Shown here piece after piece: positions 45,759 through 56,628 of a stretch of DNA of 64,000 nt. The first letter of the stretch is position 1. Each line of letters starts with the position of its first letter. Position numbers and translations under genes: made by a program. This DNA is from Heracleum sosnowskyi (taxonomy: Eukaryota; Streptophyta; Magnoliopsida; Apiales; Apiaceae), in assembly GCA_030848705.1 (NCBI GenBank), contig CM061245.1, positions 79,843,564-79,907,563 on the forward strand, written 5' to 3'. The notes below the pieces were generated by a model. That model was given only the letters and a program-made list of their open reading frames with translations. It made no database searches and was not told where the DNA came from.

Positions 45759-48700
45759 TGTAACACCCCCAGATCCGGGGTCAGGAATCTGGGTTTTCAC
45801 GTTCCATCAATGATACAATAGCTGTATTACTTACAACATTCTCATAATACAACTCCAAAGACCCCAATCACTTACGCACACACACACAAGTTATAGCCTT
45901 GGAAATGAGCAACAATAATCAACATTTGTTATTACAACCCAAATGTACTATTCTGGATCTCAGCTATTATTTACAACCTCTACCTGAAGTTACAATAATA
46001 GACCTCACAATTCTATACAAGGTTTAGTAATACAAACCCACTCAAAATAATTCTCACTAATTCAAGATGCAACTATTCTGCTCACACTGACAATATCCAT
46101 CCTGCATCAACTAACTCCAGGGTGGTCTCTCCATTCCCTTGCTCTCGTAACACGAGGTGGATTTGGCAATGTTTTCCTCATGCTGAAAGATTTAATAAAG
46201 CAAGAATGAGCTAATAGTGCTCAGCAAGAAATCTATCCCAGTTTAAATCTTTAAACCTTTTTGGGAGATAATTCATATGGGATCAAAGTTTTTATCACTA
46301 CTAGGGTCTAACCCCAAAATAGTATACCGTTTAAAATACCGTATGACTTACAATCATACTCATATACTCTTCGTAATCATTTGGAAATCCTGGGTATCAA
46401 TATGATAAACCAAGACTCAAAACATATCTTTTTAAAATAGATATCAAATATTGGAATCAAGGCTTAAAGCCTATTCATTGATTCAAAACACTATACAGTT
46501 CAATATACTGTATATCTTAAATACCTTCTCAACATATACACAGTTCGAGAATATCTTTGCAACCACATGCTATGCATTAAACGGATAAGATACTAGTATA
46601 ACATAAAAGATGAAGTTACGAGGAAAATTTAATATAAGGTTTCCGTAACCCAAAATCCACTTATGCATATATAATCTGAGTAAGGTTTTATCAGAGTCAT
46701 AACTCATAAAATAAAAGATGAAGTTGCAAGGATTTATTGTAACTTCCTTTTTGAACACTTTTCAACCCTCTGCCAACATGATCGGTAAACATGCACCAAG
46801 GGTTTCATCCTTAGTCCCTTTCAATACATGTTGCAGAAACTCCCTTCCAACATGATCGGTAAACCTGTACCAAGGATGTCCCCCTTAGTCCCTTTCAATA
46901 CATGTTGCAGAATTATCCAAATTGGATGATGAACTAATACCGGAGTTGCTACCGTGCCCGTCGTACCAACCTTACTATGATCAGTAGCAGGTCGTACAAC
47001 AAAAATATGTTCTCTACATGTAGATGGAAGAATCACGACAGCCTGACATTGTCTACTGCCTTACCGGATCTCCCGGCCCATTTAGGGCAATAAAATGGAT
47101 GGGTCGGCGCAACTGGACCACTTACACCACTCCTAGTTCGAATGAAATTCATGACTCTGAAACGTAAAGATCGTCCTCCTTTCCCAAATGTAATACTTGT
47201 TGATACGACTCCACTAAGTAGTTATATCTAGGTTGAAAAGGAAGATTCTCCAATATTTTCCAAGCGATGCTTGTTAATGGATATCGACTTGTTCCATCAA
47301 TTTACCCCTCGCTCGTTGAGGTGGTAACACAACATTTGACTTGCAGCAATTAAATTGCTCCGAGAAAATATCTGTCCCCTGACAGTTTTGAGTTGAGAGT
47401 TTAAAATGAGTAGCAGTCACTTAAATCAGGTTTCCCATATTTTTGATAGTTGAGCGAACATTTAAATCCTATTAAAAGACAGATTTAAATGGAAAAACAG
47501 TGAATATGCTCTTATATTTAGAGCATATCTCAAAATACCGACTCCCGATTTAGAGTCGAAAACAATGAATATGCTCTTATATTTAGAGCTACCAGGTAAA
47601 CCGGTTCATAACTACTTAACTCAAAAGATTTTATATAATCCGAAGGTCAAATCTATTCCAACAAGAAATAAGATATATCGCAAAAATTATCCAAATTTAT
47701 ACATGGCAAAAGCAGTATTATATAGTCAATACTTCAAAGTATAGATTTAGAAACTTGCATCTATTATATGCATACATTAGAATATGGTACTTTAAAATAC
47801 AGCATGGAATGAGAAAACTTGCCTGGAAATCTCGAAGTAGCAATAAGTCTCAGGTTGGTCTAGTAATCTAGAATCAACACAAGGTTCAAGATTAATAACT
47901 TAAACGCTTTCACCATACTAAGTATATACTAACTCAAGTACAAGTCCATTTTCAAGTTAACTCCTTAAGAACTCCTACTCGGGCATGGTCGCTCACGCAT
48001 TTTTATAAAATTGAAATATAATCCTTTTAACACGAAATCTTTTCGAGGGTCTTCCTAAACATACCTAACATGTTATCACAAAGTTTCACATTCCAATAAG
48101 TCGCTTAAGGGGTTTGATCATTGCCTCAAAGTTGGTTAAGTGGTGTAGTTCGGTTTCTCGAAACATCCTTTATTAAAACACTTGTTTCTCCTAAACCGTA
48201 AATCGGATTCACATGATCTTCGCACCAAAACGAACCTTGAAATAAGACCTACACTATCATGGGCAGTGGTGATCTTGGTCAGAAGTTACTAGGTTCGAAT
48301 ATCACAAGCAAAACAAGGTTAAGGAAAAATCGGGCATTACGACGGCTATGTTTTAGTGATTCCAAAGTTTAAATTATAAACTTTACATGACCAACCAACC
48401 ATATCATCAAACCAACTCCTTTAACATCTCAAATAAGTCATGAACTTCAAGAACAATAGTCAAAACCAACATCTACACAATCAACCATCAAAACAACACC
48501 ATACATCCACCATATCAACCATTCATCCACTAAATTATACTAACTTAATCTAACTCAAAACTAACCATAAAAATCGATTTATAACTAAGGGTTAAAATAG
48601 TTTATACCTTCCATGATGCCTTAAACACACTAACAATAGCTTACAATCCTTTCTTGAGCCTTGATTATCCTTTACAAGCCTTAAACTTCAAGATCAAAAC

Positions 48701-49721
48701 AAGAAACCACTTGAAGTTACTATTCATCCTCATCTTGTAAAATCCATAACAAATCGAAAAATAAGAGTTTGGTGCTAAATATTTTACCAGACCTTGTTCT
48801 CTTGATAAGATTGCTTTTGAGTTATAGATTATCAAATTTGAAGCTTCCTAGCTAGGGTTTTGAGCCCCATCTTTCCGCTGGACAGAAACTGGACAGATTG
48901 GGTTCTCCAACTTGGGGAAGAGATTTGGCTAGGCTACACTCCTTTTTTGACAATGAAATTTTGAACGAATGTTACCCATGGAGTGGAGAAGCTATGGTTA
49001 AAAGTTGGTGATTTAAGGATGGATATAAGTGGAGATATGAATTTGTCTTTGAGCTTGGTTTCTGCTGGGCAGATTGTTGAAGAAATGGGGTGGGGAGAGT
49101 TTCTTGCTTTTTGGCCTTGGTTGATTTTGATAAAGTGTGATATTTTGTATTAGTGTGGTGAGTCATAGCTTTCTTTGCCTCATCATCGGACACATGTCAA
49201 GCCATGGGGAGTTTGGAGATAAAGTAGCTTTACTGGTTTGTTCTCTTTCACATGGATGATCCAATTGTTGCATTCCTTGGATTAATCTTGTTACATGTTA
49301 CTTCCATGCCTATATTTAATCCTGTAAGTGTCGCGTTGTTCCGTCACCGCTTAATCTCGTAGAATGTTCGTAGAGTTTCTTAAGTGTTCTATCGAAGTAG
49401 TTTACCGTAAACGTTCTTGACATCACTAATTCTTTTATTAAATCCATATCCATGGAATTGATAATTTAAATCCTCCAATATTTTCAAATAATGATTAATC
49501 CGTCCGTTATTGGTGAAATTTCGGAGAAAACAGAAAATGCTATTTTTCTGATTCTGACAGCTTTTGCATTCCTTCATTTACATCGTAGATCACTAATACG
49601 ACTTCGAAAGTTCATTATCCCGTCTCGTACATAGGGTGGTCTGAAAATCTTTCTCGGTTCAAAAATTTACTATTCATCAAATAAAAAAAATTAACTAAGT
49701 CCAAAATTTGGGGTTATTACA
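45759..49721 (-). repeat. 5' LTR of element F (3963 bp, internally deleted)
   Basis: Matches 36889-41430 except for a roughly 582-bp gap corresponding to 38634-39215, filled by 22 bases at 47503-47524. It starts TGTAACACCCCC and ends GGTTATTACA. Confidence 0.96.
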
Positions 49722-50131
49722 CTGATGATGTCATCATCAGTGGCAGGACAAGTCAAAAGATATTGATTGATACTATTCCGTGATTTCAGGAAAGGATTGA
49801 TTTGTAGAAGATATACTTCATCGAAGCTGTTACAGAAGATAAGCGACAAGAAGATCAATCTAATTTAATGTAGATTATCTAATGTAACAGAATGTGTAGC
49901 TGTGTGCATATATAAACACAGGATAGGTTTTACGAGAGTAAAAGCTTACACGAGTATTTTTGTAAACCTAGCAGCTCTTAAGAAATCATAGTTTCTTGAG
50001 AGAGTTTGTATCAGTTTTTATAAAGGTTAATAAAAGCTGATATTGATTGTTTTATATATGTTTATTCGATTATTTCATACGATTAAATTCAACCCCCCTT
50101 CTATAATCGATATCTACGACCTAACATGGCC

Positions 50132-51213
50132 ATTAACTCATACAGAGTCCTTTCATGATCTTTGTTGATCAGGGTTCGATTCTGAGTGTAGCAAGCTGTA
50201 TTCACTGCTTCAGCCCAAAAGTAAGTGGGAAGTTTTGATTCATTCAACATGGTCATTGTTGCTTCAACCAAGGTCATGTTCTTCCTTTACACTACTCCAT
50301 TTTGTTGTGGAGTTCTCGGTGCTGAATACTGTCTAGATATTCCTTTCTCTGAGCATAAATCATTAAGAACTGCATTCTTGAATTCAGTTCCATTGTCTGA
50401 TCTGATTGTCTGCACAGGTAGCTTGGCTTCCACTTCGATCTTCTTGATGTGATCAATGATTAGTTGTGTTGCTTCATCCTTTGATTGTACAAACAACACC
50501 CACGTGTACTTGGAGTAGTCATCCACCATCACCAATGCATATCTCTTTCTTGAAAGTGACATAACATTAACTGGACCAAATAAATCCATATGAATCAGTT
50601 GTAATGGTTCAGCAATGCTTATCATTCCTTTGTTTCTATGTGATGCCTTCTTAGACTTCCCTTTTTCACATGCTTCACATAGTCCCTCCTGATTGAATTC
50701 CATCAGGGGCAACCCTCTCACTAACTCTCTCTTTACCAAAGAGTTCATAGTTTTGAAGTTCAGATGTGAGAGCTTCTTATGTCATAGCCAACTTTGTTCT
50801 TAAGATGCCTTTCCATAGAAACATGTAACTTCTACTTCACTGGTAGAACTTAAGTCAGCTATGAACAAATTTCCTTTTCTTACTCCCAGTAGAGCAAGCT
50901 TCTCATCCTTCCTGTTTATGATCAAGCACTTGTCATTTCTGAAGTCTACATTGTAGCCTTTATCACAGAACTGACTGATACTCAGAAGATTGTGCTTTAA
51001 TCCTTTAACAAGAGTGATGTTTTCAATGATGACATTTCCAATTCTCAAATTACCATATCCCGTAGTGAATCCTTTGTTGTCATCTCCAAAGGTTACAATA
51101 GGGCCGGTCTTCTTAACCACCTCTATAAGCATGGACTCTTCACCAGTCATGTGTCTAGAACAACCACTATCCAGAATCCAGACAACCTTTGAGCTTTTAA
51201 CCTTTCCCTGCAA
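50132..51213 (-). pseudogene. pol: Element C pol, protease and integrase part
   Basis: Begins QGKVKSSKVVWILDSGCSRHMTG (protease) at 51213 with a TTG, not an ATG, just after a TGA. It continues into the integrase zinc finger (HLNFK..., CEACEKGKSK) and core (HMDLFGP, RSDNGTEF, QQNGVV). Nonsense codons occur near 50799 (TAA), near 50781 (TGA for Trp) and at 50287-50289 (TAA for the catalytic-region Glu). The downstream end is the TGGCC target site of E; the gene resumes at 36809. Confidence 0.88.
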
Positions 51214-51224
51214 TCACAGATTGA

Positions 51225-53620
51225 TTAGGCGGACTTTGGTACCCAAAATTGTTTGGGTCCTGAAGGTTTAGATGATTTAACAGGAGTAACATTCAATTTT
51301 GTCTTACCCTGATTGATTTTCATAGTATCTGTGGATTTAGCATTAACAGTGCTTTTGCTATTATCATTCATCAACTTAAAATAAGCATGCATGATGTTGT
51401 ATGTACATAACAAGCATTCTTTCTTTCCACATGGTTCATGAAGATCAGGCATGTCAGACATGTTATGTATTTCAGAAGTATTAGCAGTTTCTACTTTAAC
51501 CTTTTTACATGCATGTGTAAGGTGTCCAGCAGAATTACAAATAGTGCACAACTTCCTAGATACAATGGGAGAATATGGAACCATTTCCTGATTAGCAATC
51601 TTCTTCTTCTCATTCCTGTTCTTTTTGGATTTACTAACTAAGTCACCTACTTTAGTTTTAGGTATTACAGTTTTGACTGAATTCCTAGGCAACTTAGTCT
51701 TCACCTCTTTTTCCTTCAACAAATCCTCCTCAAGCAATTCTTGTCTAAGATATAAGTCATCCTCATGAAAAGGTTCTGAGAAGGGCCTGACAAAGACTGG
51801 ATTGACCACATTCTTAAGAATGTGTGGAATATTCTTCCTTACACCAACAGGGGATGTCATAGGAAATTCCAGAATCTTTTTCCCAGCCTTTTTGGAATAG
51901 TCAAGTCCTATAGTAGTCATGTTTCCCTGGGTCTGAGTATCCATTATCTCCTTAGCAATCAGGGCGGAATTCTTAAAAGCATTTAGCTTCAGATCTAACT
52001 CTGAAATCTGCTTCCTGAGGATAGTCTTTATCTCATCATTACACTTGACCTTGTTTTCTAAGTACACATTCTTTTGTTTAAGATCTTCTATTGTAACAGC
52101 TACAAGCTCTAGTTCTTCATTTTTAGATTCTAGATTTTTAATCTTAAGAACTAGTTTAGCATTTTCCATTTCTGATGCTAGCATGCTTGTGTGTACATTA
52201 AACAATTCTACACTTAGATCTTGCACAGTTTTCTTGTACTCAGAATTAGACATGTCAATTGTAGTTAGGATATGTACCTGAGATAATTGTGGTGATTCCT
52301 CTGAAGAGTCAGCCATTAGGGCAACATTTACATACTCTTCCTCTTCATCCGAATCAGTATCATCCCAGTGTTTTCCCTCTGCTATATAAGCTTTCCCTTT
52401 CTGCTTTCCAGATAATGCCTCCAGTTGCTATTTCAGCTTGGCATTCTCCTTCTTCAACTCATCATAAGAATCCTTCTTCTCATAGACATCTTTCTTGTCT
52501 CTTGCTTGACGAGGCTTCCGGCATTCAGTGGAGAAATGCCCTAACTCGTTGCAATTGTAGCATCTTGATTTGCTTCTATCAATCATGCCAGTCTTGTAGC
52601 CTCCCTTAACGCTAGTGCCTGGTGAATACTTGCTCTTCTGAAATCTATTGGTTGAGCCCTTGAACTTGTACTTAGGGTTTCTCTTGAAATGGATGTGGCT
52701 AAACTTTTCAGCTAAGTACGCCATGGTTTTGTCTTCCATTTGCTCAAGCTCTTCTAGGGTGTAGTAATCACTTTCATCAACACCCAGATTCACAGAATCC
52801 ATTTCAGCTTCTATAATCACCTCCTTTCCAGCTCTAGGGGTTTGAACCTGAATATCAGAAGTTGTTGGTTCATCCACTACAAGTGCTGCTGATCTCACAA
52901 GTGCATTTTGCTTGTTGTCCACTGTCCTTGGTCCGTAGATTATCACTATCTGTTCCTGTTCCATCTCATAAGTCTTCAGCTTTCCATAGATCATCTCTAG
53001 TGACATCTTTGCGAAGTCTATTCTTTCCCTTATGGATGATGACTTGTGTTCTACATGATGGGGCAGCGTCATCATGAACTTCCTGTTGGTTTCTCTCATT
53101 GGATAGGTCTTCCCTTTCATTGCCAATTCATTAAGAAGCTTAGTATATTTCTCAAAGACCTGAGTTATACTTTCTCCTGGAAGAGACCTAAAAGCTTCGT
53201 ACTGAGAAGTTAGGATATCCAATCTGTTTTCCTGCACGTCTTCAGTTCCTTCCATTATCAAATTAATGGTATCCCACATATGTTTCCCGCTTGTACAGTT
53301 CATCAACTGATAGCTCATTTCCTTGTCTGCGGAGTCTGCCAATATCAACATCAAACCTGTATCCAATCGAATCAGTTCTTTGTCAGAATCTGTGTATTCA
53401 GTATATCCTTAGGTTGGGTACCTTGAGGAATCCTGGTACCATCAGGAGCTGTAGATTCACTAACTGGTTTCATTGGTACAAACGGTCTGTTCTCTAATAT
53501 GCCAATATACAACGGATTAGATGCCTTGATAAATAACAGCATCTTCATCTTCCACAAACCGAAATCATCTCTAGTAAACGGGGGAACTTTAATACCAGCA
53601 GTTGTCTTTGGAGCACTCAT
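51225..53620 (-). pseudogene. gag: Element C gag, frameshift and nonsense
   Basis: First ATG at 53620 (MSAPKTTAGI). The Gag domain (FGLWKMKMLLF, KHMWDTI) shifts frame near 53370. A TAG at 52428-52430 interrupts the coiled-coil region, then the same frame continues to TAA at 51225. Two good zinc knuckles are seen (CYNC..GH..EC, CTIC..GH..AC); the third position is degenerate (CLLC then H). It is clearly diverged from the A/B and D Gags. Confidence 0.86.
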
Positions 53621-53766
53621 GGTTTCTGAAAATTTCAAATTGTTTAAAATTCAAGAAATTCCAATTAAATGAAAAATTTTGAAAGTTAAAAAATTTGCTT
53701 CGAATTTTCAAGCTACGTTTGATTTTGGTCTCATTCACCGGATCTGATTTGTACGTCAATCAAAAA

Positions 53767-53778
53767 GCTCTGATACCA
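53767..53778 (-). other. Primer-binding site of element C
   Basis: TGGTATCAGAGC on the minus strand, two bases inside the LTR that begins at 53781. Confidence 0.93.
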
Positions 53779-53780
53779 AT

Positions 53781-54066
53781 TGTTAGGTCCAAAGTATCGT
53801 AGAAGGGGGGGTTGAATACGATACTCACAAATTATTCAATTTCGTTCACATATTAATCATTCAGTTCTATAATGAAATCAAATACACCAAATCAAACCAA
53901 GAGTCGGGGAATATATCTTTTTATAAATATAAACCTCGAGGGGTGCTACAATTTCTAATCCGTAGATTAGCTTCAATGAGTTCAAGGTTACACAAATTCA
54001 ATACAGTGATAAAATTCTGAGCACTATTAATTTCTATGAAAATTCTCTCTGGCTCAAACTCAACCT
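53781..54066 (-). repeat. Truncated 5' LTR of element C
   Basis: Starts TGTTAGGTCC at the primer site and contains a TATA-like stretch (about 53920-53945). It runs into pol coding sequence of another element near 54066 without reaching a CA terminus. About 285 bp survive; most of U3 is lost. Confidence 0.82.
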
Positions 54067-56628
54067 GTTAAAGGTTGCTTCATCCAGTGGTTTTGTAAAG
54101 ATGTCTACAAGTTGCTTCTCTGTACATAGATCAACTTCACAGTTTCTCTTTCAACATGCTCTCTTATGAAATGATGTCTAATATCAATGTGCTTAGTCCT
54201 AGAGTGTTGAACAGGATTGTCTGAGATGGCTATGGCACTAGTGTTGTCACAGTACATGGGGATATTATTTAACACTAGACCATAATCCAACAGTTGATTC
54301 TTCATCCACAGAATTTGTGCACAACAACTTCCAGCAGCAATGTATTCAGCTTCTACAGTAGATGTAGACACTGAATGTTGCTTCTTACTAAACCATGACA
54401 CTAATCTTCCACCAAGAAATTGACAGCTTCCAGTTGTACTTTTTCTGTCAATCCTACATCCAGCATAGTCTGAATCAGAATACCCCAACTAGCTCAAATC
54501 CAGTATTTTTAGGATACCAAAGGCCTAGATTAGGAGTGCCCTTAAGATATATAAATATTCTCTTGATAGCTACCAAGTGTGACTCTTTTGGATCAGCCTA
54601 AAACCTTGCACAGAGACATGTAGCAAACATTATGCCTGGTCTGCTAGCAGTTAGGTAGAGAAGAGATCCAACCATGCCTTTGTAATCACTAGAGTCCACT
54701 TTCTTCCCTTTGGAGTCTAAATCCAAACTAGTTGATGTAGAGATGGGAGTCTTTGCAGGTGATGCATCTTCTTAGTTGAACTTCTTGAGAAGTTCCTTGA
54801 CATACTTTGCTTGACAAATGAAGATTCCATCATCTTTCTGAAGAACTTGTAAACCAAGGAAAAATGACAGTTCTCCCATCATGCTCATCTCATACTTGTT
54901 TCTCATTAGAGATGAAAATTTTTCACACGGCTTCTCATTTGATGAACCAAAGGTGATATCATTAACATAAATTTGAACCAGAATTATGTCTTTGCCATGA
55001 TGCTTGTAGAAAAGAGTCTTGTCTGCTACACCTCTTGTAAACTGGTTTTCCAATAGAAAGGCAGATAGAGTATCATACCAGGCTCTAGGAGCTTGTTTCA
55101 ATCCATAAAGTGCTTTGAACAACTTGTACACAAAATCATACATTTCAGCATCTTCAAAACCTGGTGGTTGTTCAACATACACTTCTTCCTCCAACTCTCC
55201 ATTTAGAAAAGCACTTTTGACATCCATTTGGAACACCTTGAAATTACAGTGTGCAGCAAAGGCTAGGAAAATCCTAATAGCCTCAAGTATGGCAACAGGT
55301 GCAAATGTCTCATCATAGTCTATTCCTTCCTATTGATAGTAACCTTTAGCTACTAGCCTTGCTTTGTTTCTTGTCACATTTCCATTTTCATCCAATTTGT
55401 TTCTGAAAACCCACCTTGTCTCAATAACTGACTTTCCCTTTGGTCTTGGAACCAACTTCCATACATTGTTTCTTTCAAACTGGTTGAGTTCCTCTTGCAT
55501 AGCAATCACCCAATCAGAATCCAACAATGCTTCATCAATTGCTTTTGGCTCCACTTGAGACAAGAAATAAGAAAACATGTTGTCAGCAGAAACGTTGTTC
55601 CTGGTTCTCACCCCAGAAGAAGGATCTCCAATAATAAGATCATTTGTGTGATCCTTGTTCCACCTTGTGGTTCTAGGCAAGCTTCTTGTTTGAACAGAAA
55701 CAGTAGCCTCAGTTTGAGGAACTGAGTCTTCACCAGGGCAATTGTCTCCACCATTTTCTTCAATATCTCCAGAGTCACCATCATTTTGAATATATCCTGA
55801 AATTGTCTGTGACTGAGCTGGAGTTTGATTGGCATTACATTCAATGACAACATCTTTTTCAAGATCAACATTTTGAGTATAGGTAGGTTCTTCATCAACA
55901 ATTTCTTCTTCCTCCAAGTACCCTTGATTCTCAAATATGAGAATCTGCATTTGACCTTCTTCATGCAGTCCAGGAAACTTGATTTCATCAAATGTGACAT
56001 TCACACTTTCATCTATAATCCTGTGTTCCAAGAGATAGACTCTGTAAGCAGTCCTTTCTAGAGCATAACCCATGAAAATACCTTCATAAGCATTGGTGTC
56101 AAATTTCCCTTTCTTTTCATGGTTGTCTTTCATCATGAAACATTTGCTTCCAAACACATGAAAGTACTTGACAATAGGTTTCTTTTCATTCAGCAAGTAG
56201 TAAGGAGTGTTCCCATGAGTCTTATTGATCAAGGTTCTGTTCTGTGTGTAGAAAGCTGTGTTGATAGCTTCTGCCCAGAAGTATGTAGGTAACTTTGCAT
56301 CATGAAGCATAGTTCTGGCAGCTTCAATGAGAGTTCCGTTCTTCCTTTCTACAACTCCATTCTGCTGTGGTGTCCTTGTAGCAGAAAATTGTTGCACAAT
56401 TCCTTCATCTTTGCAGAAATTGCCAAGTGTGGCATTTCTGAACTCAGTACCATTGTCACTTCTCAGAATTTGAACTTTGGCATTTGGGGTTCTGTCAAGA
56501 ACTCTTAAGTGATCAATGATAACTTGAGCAGCTTCAACTTTTGATTCTAGATACTTTACCCAAGTATACCTAGAGTAATCATCCACCATAACTAACGCAT
56601 ATCTCTTCTTGGCTAATAATGGAACATT
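54067..56628 (-). pseudogene. pol: Element H: copia pol fragment (integrase core to RNase H)
   Basis: Minus-strand copia Pol from the integrase core (LLAKKRYALVMVDDYSRYTW) to the end of RNase H (DEATFNRL). It matches C-type Pol but is a separate copy. Breaks are stops near 55330 and 54772 and frameshifts around 54490 and 54120. The RT box reads YVND instead of YVDD, losing a metal-binding Asp. Its 3' end is joined to the C LTR and its 5' part is cut by element G at 56628. Confidence 0.88.

Larger units (their letters stand above)
36889..49721 (-). mobile_element. Element F: degenerate Tekay-like Ty3/gypsy retrotransposon with giant LTRs
   Basis: 12.8 kb, of which about 8.5 kb is LTR. Bounded by TGTAA and TTACA, with a perfect 5-bp duplication CTGAT (36884-36888, 49722-49726) inside solo LTR E. 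Polypurine tract and initiator-Met primer site are present. Only 4.3 kb of internal sequence remains, with a decayed pol, so it must depend on other copies or be dead. Confidence 0.95.
36810..50126 (+). mobile_element. Solo LTR E (plus strand), split by gypsy element F
   Basis: Two pieces, 36810-36888 and 49727-50126, make a 479-bp LTR with ends TGTTAG and CTAACA and a perfect TGGCC duplication (36805-36809, 50127-50131). No internal domain remains, so it is the product of LTR-LTR recombination. A plus-strand TATATAAA at 49909-49916 and the pyrimidine-rich end give its orientation, opposite to everything else here. It carries TCAGGATT (36839-36846) and TCAGTACT in its sense strand, as the A/B LTRs do. 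Confidence 0.93.
5678..54066 (-). mobile_element. Element C: ancient Sirevirus host of the nested insertions (composite span)
   Basis: Pieces in minus-strand order: 5' LTR remnant 53781-54066, primer site, gag 51225-53620, pol 50132-51213 + 36637-36809 + 22950-24947, spacer, ORF3 19970-21557 + 6028-8056, polypurine tract, 3' LTR piece 5678-5792. Joined at the three target duplications these give about 11.4 kb, close to the sizes of B and D. This supports the view that they are one element. Confidence 0.85.
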
